DNA of 64,000 nt, taken from contig WHVD01000065.1 of assembly GCA_015178975.1 (NCBI GenBank), positions 414,184 to 478,183 on the forward strand, read 5' to 3'. This document shows positions 58,972 to 64,000 of this stretch, piece after piece. The notes beneath the pieces are model-generated. The model searched no databases. It was not told the origin of the DNA and was given only the letters and a program-made list of their open reading frames with translations. Positions within the stretch are counted from its first letter, which is position 1, and each line of letters begins with the position of its first letter. Source of the stretch: Hysterangium stoloniferum. Its lineage: Eukaryota > Basidiomycota > Agaricomycetes > Hysterangiales > Hysterangiaceae. The translations under genes and the position numbers were made by a program.

Positions 58972-59377
58972 TGTCAAGGGTAACATCTAAGCTACCTATA
59001 AGGGTAGCATTCTCTAGTCTCCTGACATACTTTGGACTCGAACCGCGAAGGTCGAGTTCCACTCTAAGGTCTTTGCGCTCGTTGACGCTATAGTCGACTC
59101 GCGCTATTATCTCTTTACTTCAGATATTCGGCTTCTCGTTGATTATCTATTTACATTTAGCTACAAGTTGCACCGTAAAGGTCAACTCTTCGTTCTCTCA
59201 TTCTAGCCGTCAAGAGCAACTGTACAGTTGCTCTTGTGACGTGTAGCGTGTCTCCTTGCTAGTACTGTCAGTCTAGCAATCTACAGTATTGTACTGAACG
59301 GTCAATACTTTCTAATAGTAGTTGAATAAACACTATTCTTCGTATATTGAGCGGTAGGAATCTAACGACTCTTCACA
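58972..59377 (+). repeat. Probable 5' LTR of the Ty3/gypsy element
   Basis: Begins TGTCAAGGGTAACATC and ends CTTCACA, giving TGT...ACA ends over 406 bp. A TGGTGATCCGGG stretch at 59379 could be the primer-binding site. The 5' boundary is inferred without a 3' LTR for comparison. A perfect 26-bp palindrome lies at 59211-59236. Confidence 0.5.
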
Positions 59378-59447
59378 GTGGTGATCCGGGCCGGACCGTT
59401 CTTTTCCTATGAGGAAAAACTTATTATTTGACTACTAAGACCTGAAC

Positions 59448-60740
59448 ATGCGAATGACTACGGGCAAGAATCAAACACCTAGGCCTTCATCAACGCCGAG
59501 TAGCTCCATGCCTCGTCAAAAATCTTCTAACCTAGAACCACCCCGTAACATCACCCTGAGGAAGTCTTCGTCGACTTTTCAAGGATCAGCTCCTCCGGAG
59601 GATTCCCCCAGAGTAGTAGCTGGATCGTCTACGAACATTCCCCAGCTTCCTCAAGGATCAGCTCCTCCAGAGGATTCCCCCGGAGTAGTAGCTGGATCGT
59701 CAATGAACATCCCCCCCGATCCACCTGAGGAACGCTCATCACTCGAGCAGTTGGACACCCCTGGAGCTAACGTTGAGCCTAATCGAGCACCCACACCTGT
59801 TCTCAGATTCCCTCCGAGACAGGTCATCCTTAAGCAGTTCCTCGGAGGTCATATGGTTTACGCCCAGCCCATCGACTACAAATGGGATATGTACTACACC
59901 GATCGAATCCCCGAGGATCAGGTTACCCCCTTCGTGGAGGAGTACAGTACGGATTACCCTATTTTACCGGAGACTGTAGCAGTCTGGTTAGGGCGTTATC
60001 AAGCGATTTTATCGGCACGGGATTTATTCACGCGACCAGGGAACCTTGAGGATTTGACCCAATCGATTCCTGAATGGTCGAACGAGGTGACGACCACTAT
60101 GGAAGGAGGAAGAAGAATTCTCAAGCGGGAGGTGTTTTCTCTGTTCCTTGAAGCACTTCGTACGCATGATGATGTGTTGCAGATCCTGCATGTCCTGCTT
60201 AGTGGAGATCATGTTGTGCCTAAGGTTGACTACCAGTACATGTACATCCGTATGTTGGAGGAGTCTCTCAATGGAGTCATGCCAAATCTATCGCTGGCAT
60301 ACCTCACTTTAAGGGGTCGGTTGAAGCGAAACCAAAGAAGACTTGATAAGATGGTTTTAGAGGTACTCCTCCCCTATAACGACTCGATCCAGGTCCCTGA
60401 TTCACCTATCTCCACGACCAATTCATTCGTTCGCAACTTAAACGGGTCCCCTGATACTCGTTTTCTGCATTCTCTCAACCGTCCCATAATATTGGAGGAT
60501 TTTCCACTGGACTTGAGGACGCAGGTGATAGAACGCCTTCAGGAGAAGAGGATTGAGGTCTGCGCTCCCTTCCATCAACCCCAGCCGTGTCGACGTCTGA
60601 ACGTGACAGAGATCGAGAGACAAATCGCGATGGAACCGGGCCTAACGTCTCTCCAGGGAGATCACCGCTCTCGCGTCGCATTTGAGAGAGTCTCCAACAG
60701 CCCTAACTTCAGGAATGAAGTGACCACTCTCAGAAACTGA
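59448..60740 (+). CDS. Extra 5' ORF of the Ty3/gypsy element (430 aa), unknown role
   Basis: The ORF starts with MRMTTGKNQ 70 bp after the LTR. The first 130 residues are Pro/Ser-rich and contain a 24-residue tandem repeat with GSAPPEDSP (72-bp period, two copies at about 59579-59722). A folded-looking part follows (LKQFLGGHMVYAQPIDYKWD, WLGRYQAILSARDLFTRPG). It has no CCHC knuckle or protease. It lies in the same frame as the gag-pol ORF and ends at TGA 60738-60740. A second TGA follows at 60759-60761, after which the frame is open again. It may be the N-terminal part of a longer gag cut by two CGA-to-TGA changes, or a separate ORF. Confidence 0.75.
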   Translation: MRMTTGKNQTPRPSSTPSSSMPRQKSSNLEPPRNITLRKSSSTFQGSAPPEDSPRVVAGSSTNIPQLPQGSAPPEDSPGVVAGSSMNIPPDPPEERSSLEQLDTPGANVEPNRAPTPVLRFPPRQVILKQFLGGHMVYAQPIDYKWDMYYTDRIPEDQVTPFVEEYSTDYPILPETVAVWLGRYQAILSARDLFTRPGNLEDLTQSIPEWSNEVTTTMEGGRRILKREVFSLFLEALRTHDDVLQILHVLLSGDHVVPKVDYQYMYIRMLEESLNGVMPNLSLAYLTLRGRLKRNQRRLDKMVLEVLLPYNDSIQVPDSPISTTNSFVRNLNGSPDTRFLHSLNRPIILEDFPLDLRTQVIERLQEKRIEVCAPFHQPQPCRRLNVTEIERQIAMEPGLTSLQGDHRSRVAFERVSNSPNFRNEVTTLRN

Positions 60741-60761
60741 TCAGTCACCAACAAGGGTTGA

Positions 60762-63731
60762 CCGTCCTTCTCCACGGCATTCACTGAGGGCATAGCTGGC
60801 CCAGTTGCTGGTCGAGGATCGCTTAATTCAGACGGTCCCTGCCATTCTCTACCGATCACTTCAAACCCTTTCTTGCCATCAGGAGGACCCCCTAGCGATT
60901 CATCCGGGAGTTCGAATACTTCAGACTGGGGAGGGAACTCAGGACGTGGGGAGCGCCACAATGGAGTGCCTAATACCCCTTTTCGAACTCCGATGCAGTC
61001 TCGAGCTAGCGCGCTTATTGATGACTTACCTAAGGACAAGAAGGTCACTCTTAACACCAATGACCTTAAGATCAAATGGTCTGATCTCCCTGAATACGAC
61101 GGAGCTCAATCCGAGGCCCTGGACTATATCATGGACATCATGAGTCTCGCGGAGATATCAGACTCTATGAGTGTGATCTTAGGAGTTGCTCTGCCAAGAC
61201 GACTCACGGGGCACGCTAAGGTCTGGTGGAGCACCTTAGACCGTGAGCATCGTACTGAATTCAGTCAATCTCATGGGTTGTTTCTTTGGGGTATCGTCGA
61301 AGGATTGCTTGGAACTCGTTGGTGTGAATCCTTAGCCTTAGAATGGGAAGCTATGAAATTTCGACAGGCTGGTCACGATCATGAGACACCCGTCCACTAT
61401 ATCCAACGGAGAGTTAAACTTTATCGTTTCCTGTACGGGTTCCACCAGGACAGAGGGGATGAGACACGCAGACTCATTCTCACGCTGCCTACGGAATGGC
61501 TCTACCTTCTTCAAGGACAACCCATCGATGATATCATGAGTTTACAGACTTATGCTAATAACCTGCAAGAAGCTCTGATTAACGCTTGGGTCCAAACACA
61601 CCGGGAACGTTACAGGTTCCAGAAACCGTGCGTAATGTTATCGGAGGGTCAAGAATTGGATTTTAGAGTCACCGGCGACTCCTCTTCACCTAACCATATT
61701 CTCGTTAGTGAGACTAACGAGAGAGGCTCGACGAGAAGGACCGTTCCGGACGTCGCTGATCCAAAACAGGGAAAGCGTCATGGAAAAATGTTCTTCGAGA
61801 GGAGTAACAAGAGGAGCTCGGTCAAACCCACCAAGGAATGTTGGATATGCGGAAGCCCGGAGCATTTTAAAATAGATTGCCCCCACACGGGCAAGATGTC
61901 TCATTATGTCTCTATCAATAAATGCTCTGCACAGGATATGTCGGAGGAAACTGAGGAGCAAAGGTTATATGAGGCAGTTCATGGACTATCTATACAAGGA
62001 CAAGTAAATAGCTCTGATGACGAATTGACCATTGTTCCCATTTATACACCCCAAGTCAGAGATGACTCAGTAAGAGAAGGAGATCGAATGACCGGTGAAA
62101 CTCTTTCGTCTGAGGTCTACGTATCCATACTCGCTGCAGATTTTTTCAAAAAGGGAGATCGGTTGAGTGCACACCGGCAGGACCTTGAAGGCCTGACCGA
62201 GAACCACTGTCAGATTCAGAATTATGACGAGCAAATCAACTCGGACTCGCTCTGTTTACCTGGAGCTGACATTGACACATTCCCGTTTGATCCTGGAAAC
62301 CCCCCCGACTTACTACCGTATGATGACTCAGATTCGGAGGACGGTGATAGCGATCCAGCCATGGATTCCTCCTCAAAACATATTCCTTGTCGAAGCGAAT
62401 GCAGGAATGTAAGCCTGTCCCTGCGCAAGGAAAGTAGGAGGCCTAGAATCCAATACCCTCATCCCAGTAGATTGATGAAGGAGGATATTACAATTCTTTA
62501 TCGAAAATGGGATCCCCCCAGTGGCTACTCTAGCATAGGAGTTGCAGCACTCCATGTTTTCGGTCATGTAGGAAATCCCGATTCACCCGAACATGTTAAA
62601 GTTAGAATGGACACGGGAGCGGATCTTTCCCTTATATCGGAGGAATTCTACAAGGGGCTGCAGGGCCAGTATAAGTTGAAACAGGGACTCAAGTTATGTC
62701 TAATCCAGCTCACGGGTAATGCCAAGGTCATAGGATACGTTAATATTCCTATTTACCTGGAGGACGACAGTGGCATTTTACTGAAATTCGCAGCGGAAAC
62801 TTATGTTGTCAGAGGAATGACAGTACCAATTCTTTTAGGAGAAGATTTCCATGTTAACTATGAAATTGGTACCCTAAGAGATCAGCCATTGGGATCTAGG
62901 CTTATTCTCCCGGGACGACAGGGTTTTATTCCAGCCAGTTCTGATAAGGAACCTCAACATTTGACCTTCACCGTCAACAAGGCCCCTTTCAGAAAGCCTC
63001 CGAAGGAGCGATCCAAACTCACCTCTCTCCCCGATAAAGGCGTGCGTACTGAAAGAGTCGCGCAAGTCTTGGAAGACTGCACCATTGAGCCGGAGTCAGC
63101 CAGATTAGTGCCTATTTTCGTTGAGGACCTGATAGGCGAGGAGTGGATTGTTGAAGGAATTGTATTACAAAATGAGGACGGCTCCATATTAGCCACCCCA
63201 ATCACGGCAATTTCAAGGAATAGCGCATCAGTACCTTTGGCCAACCCGTCGTTAACCCTTAAGATTATCCGACGAGGGGAGACAATCAGGATAATTCACG
63301 ACCCCGCTCATTGGGCTCATAAGCCCAAGTCACTTAAGGAGAAGGATTTAATGGTAGCCGGCGTGACCAAGATTGCACACCTTATTGAAAGTCTCTCTCA
63401 ACTTGAGGAGGACCATCAATCTACTTCAGAAAGGCCTAAGCCACCTGTCGAACCAGAGATTACGGATGATTTCGAACCGCCCGGTCCCAAAACGGCCACG
63501 GTGGCTGATAATGAGAAATTGGCCTCAGAAGATCTCCACAAGCTGGTTAACCTGGGACCAGATATACCAACAGAGATTCTGCCACATCTCAGATCAGTTT
63601 TGACTGAGAACGTTAAGGCTTTCGGAGTCGATGGACGTTTAGGGCAAGTGGAATGCAGAGTCCCTATCCTTTTGAAAGAGGGCGCCCAGCCATTTCCATG
63701 CCTATGTTCCCCTCTTCCCCTGCCAATCTGA
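60762..63731 (+). CDS. Ty3/gypsy gag-protease polyprotein
   Basis: The frame opens after TGA 60759-60761 and closes at 63731; no ATG occurs before about 60960. The capsid-like gag region (DLPEYDGAQSEALDYIMDIM, AKVWWSTLDREHRTEF) lies at about 61070-61600. A CCHC knuckle CWICGSPEHFKIDC is at about 61840-61881. The protease has MDTGADLSLISEEF with catalytic Asp at 62610 and ILLGEDFHVNYEIG near 62830. A linker of about 250 residues precedes RT. Near 63690 one base is missing relative to the RT frame. It is a dead or frameshift-dependent polyprotein. Confidence 0.87.
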   Translation, partial: PSFSTAFTEGIAGPVAGRGSLNSDGPCHSLPITSNPFLPSGGPPSDSSGSSNTSDWGGNSGRGERHNGVPNTPFRTPMQSRASALIDDLPKDKKVTLNTNDLKIKWSDLPEYDGAQSEALDYIMDIMSLAEISDSMSVILGVALPRRLTGHAKVWWSTLDREHRTEFSQSHGLFLWGIVEGLLGTRWCESLALEWEAMKFRQAGHDHETPVHYIQRRVKLYRFLYGFHQDRGDETRRLILTLPTEWLYLLQGQPIDDIMSLQTYANNLQEALINAWVQTHRERYRFQKPCVMLSEGQELDFRVTGDSSSPNHILVSETNERGSTRRTVPDVADPKQGKRHGKMFFERSNKRSSVKPTKECWICGSPEHFKIDCPHTGKMSHYVSINKCSAQDMSEETEEQRLYEAVHGLSIQGQVNSSDDELTIVPIYTPQVRDDSVREGDRMTGETLSSEVYVSILAADFFKKGDRLSAHRQDLEGLTENHCQIQNYDEQINSDSLCLPGADIDTFPFDPGNPPDLLPYDDSDSEDGDSDPAMDSSSKHIPCRSECRNVSLSLRKESRRPRIQYPHPSRLMKEDITILYRKWDPPSGYSSIGVAALHVFGHVGNPDSPEHVKVRMDTGADLSLISEEFYKGLQGQYKLKQGLKLCLIQLTGNAKVIGYVNIPIYLEDDSGILLKFAAETYVVRGMTVPILLGEDFHVNYEIGTLRDQPLGSRLILPGRQGFIPASSDKEPQHLTFTVNKAPFRKPPKERSKLTSLPDKGVRTERVAQVLEDCTIEPESARLVPIFVEDLIGEEWIVEGIVLQNEDGSILATPITAISRNSASVPLANPSLTLKIIRRGETIRIIHDPAHWAHKPKSLKEKDLMVAGVTKIAHLIESLSQLEEDHQSTSERPKPPVEPEITDDFEPPGPKTATVADNEKLASEDLHKLVNLGPDIPTEILPHLRSVLTENVKAFGVDGRLGQVECRVPILLKEGAQPFPCLCSPLPLPI

Positions 63732-64000
63732 GAGTTATAGACGAGCAAATGGATACCTGGTTTGAACAGGGTGTCATCGAGCCATCTAAAAGTCCATGGG
63801 GGGCACCGGCTTTCATAGTTTACCGCAATGGTAAACCACGAGTGGTTATCGATTACCGGAAACTCAATCATCTTACTGTTCCAGATGAATTTCCTTTACC
63901 ACGTCAATCGGAGATCATGCAAGCGTTGTCGGGGTCAAACGTCCTATCTTCTTTCGACGCGTTAGCTGGATTTACTCAATTAGAAATGTTAGAGGATGAT
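63690..64000 (+). pseudogene. Start of Ty3/gypsy reverse transcriptase, in a shifted frame
   Basis: After the frame change the next phase codes the fingers region of RT, with WFEQGVIEPSKSPWGAPAF, RVVIDYRKLNHLT and SSFDALAGFTQL, to the window edge. The domain is cut by the window, so its integrity is unknown. Confidence 0.88.

Larger units (their letters stand above)
58972..64000 (+). mobile_element. Ty3/gypsy LTR retrotransposon, 5' part, runs off the window
   Basis: LTR, extra 5' ORF, gag, zinc knuckle, protease and the first block of reverse transcriptase appear in that order, the Ty3/gypsy plan. Two in-frame stops separate the first two ORFs, and a 1-base frame change lies just before RT. 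The copy is therefore disabled, but its good codon continuity suggests a fairly young insertion. RNase H, integrase and the 3' LTR lie beyond 64000. Confidence 0.88.

Noticed and set aside
1..64000. CRISPR arrays, bacterial operons or defence islands
   Set aside because: No regularly spaced repeats with unique spacers and no prokaryotic gene organisation; spliced genes show a fungal nuclear genome.

Overview
The window looks like nuclear DNA of an Agaricomycotina fungus (mushroom-forming class of Basidiomycota). The host genes are cut by many very short GT-AG introns of about 44-60 bp, with micro-exons down to 10-23 bp. The proteins are of fungal type: mitochondrial methylcrotonoyl-CoA carboxylase, a GPI-type aspartic protease, a GPI-type chitin deacetylase and a DHA1 MFS transporter. 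The genus cannot be fixed from sequence alone. Exon boundaries given here were read by eye from splice signals and reading-frame continuity.

Layout. 1-993: pol relic of a Ty3/gypsy element on the minus strand. 994-6800: AT-rich non-coding DNA with a three-copy 94-bp tandem repeat, a tRNA-like relic and a Tc1/mariner-type MITE. 6809-8830: a protein kinase. 10697-13638: the biotin-carboxylase subunit of methylcrotonoyl-CoA carboxylase in 13 exons. 13739-13974: a small MITE that fills most of the gap to the aspartic protease gene (14005-15908). 16806-17527 (+) and 18646-17589 (-): a HINT-type HIT hydrolase and a 2H phosphoesterase, converging with 61 bp between their stop codons. 19818-24183: a Mutator-like DNA transposon with terminal inverted repeats, a 9-bp target duplication and a multi-exon transposase gene. 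Two small foldback elements follow it. 25100-26451 (-) and 27971-29246 (+): two head-to-head aldo-keto reductase paralogues. 31949-32952 and 36581-38145: two secreted proteins built of two and three copies of the same four-cysteine domain.

38650-43000: debris of LTR retroelements, a 19-bp minisatellite and a tRNA-like sequence. 45170-43571 (-): chitin deacetylase. 49952-48044 (-): MFS transporter. 52504-55385: ABC half-transporter. 56220-57800: a Ty1/copia gag relic. 58972 to the right edge: the 5' part of a Ty3/gypsy element with LTR, an unusual extra 5' ORF, gag, protease and the start of reverse transcriptase.

The host genes do not form one pathway. Carboxylase, HIT and 2H proteins, reductases, transporters and secreted or wall proteins are interleaved with mobile elements. 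The strongest leads are the secreted multi-domain pair, the reductase pair with a mosaic pattern that suggests gene conversion, the nearly intact MULE, and the MITE sitting where the promoter of the aspartic protease should be. I saw no CRISPR array, rRNA gene or bacterial-type defence system.
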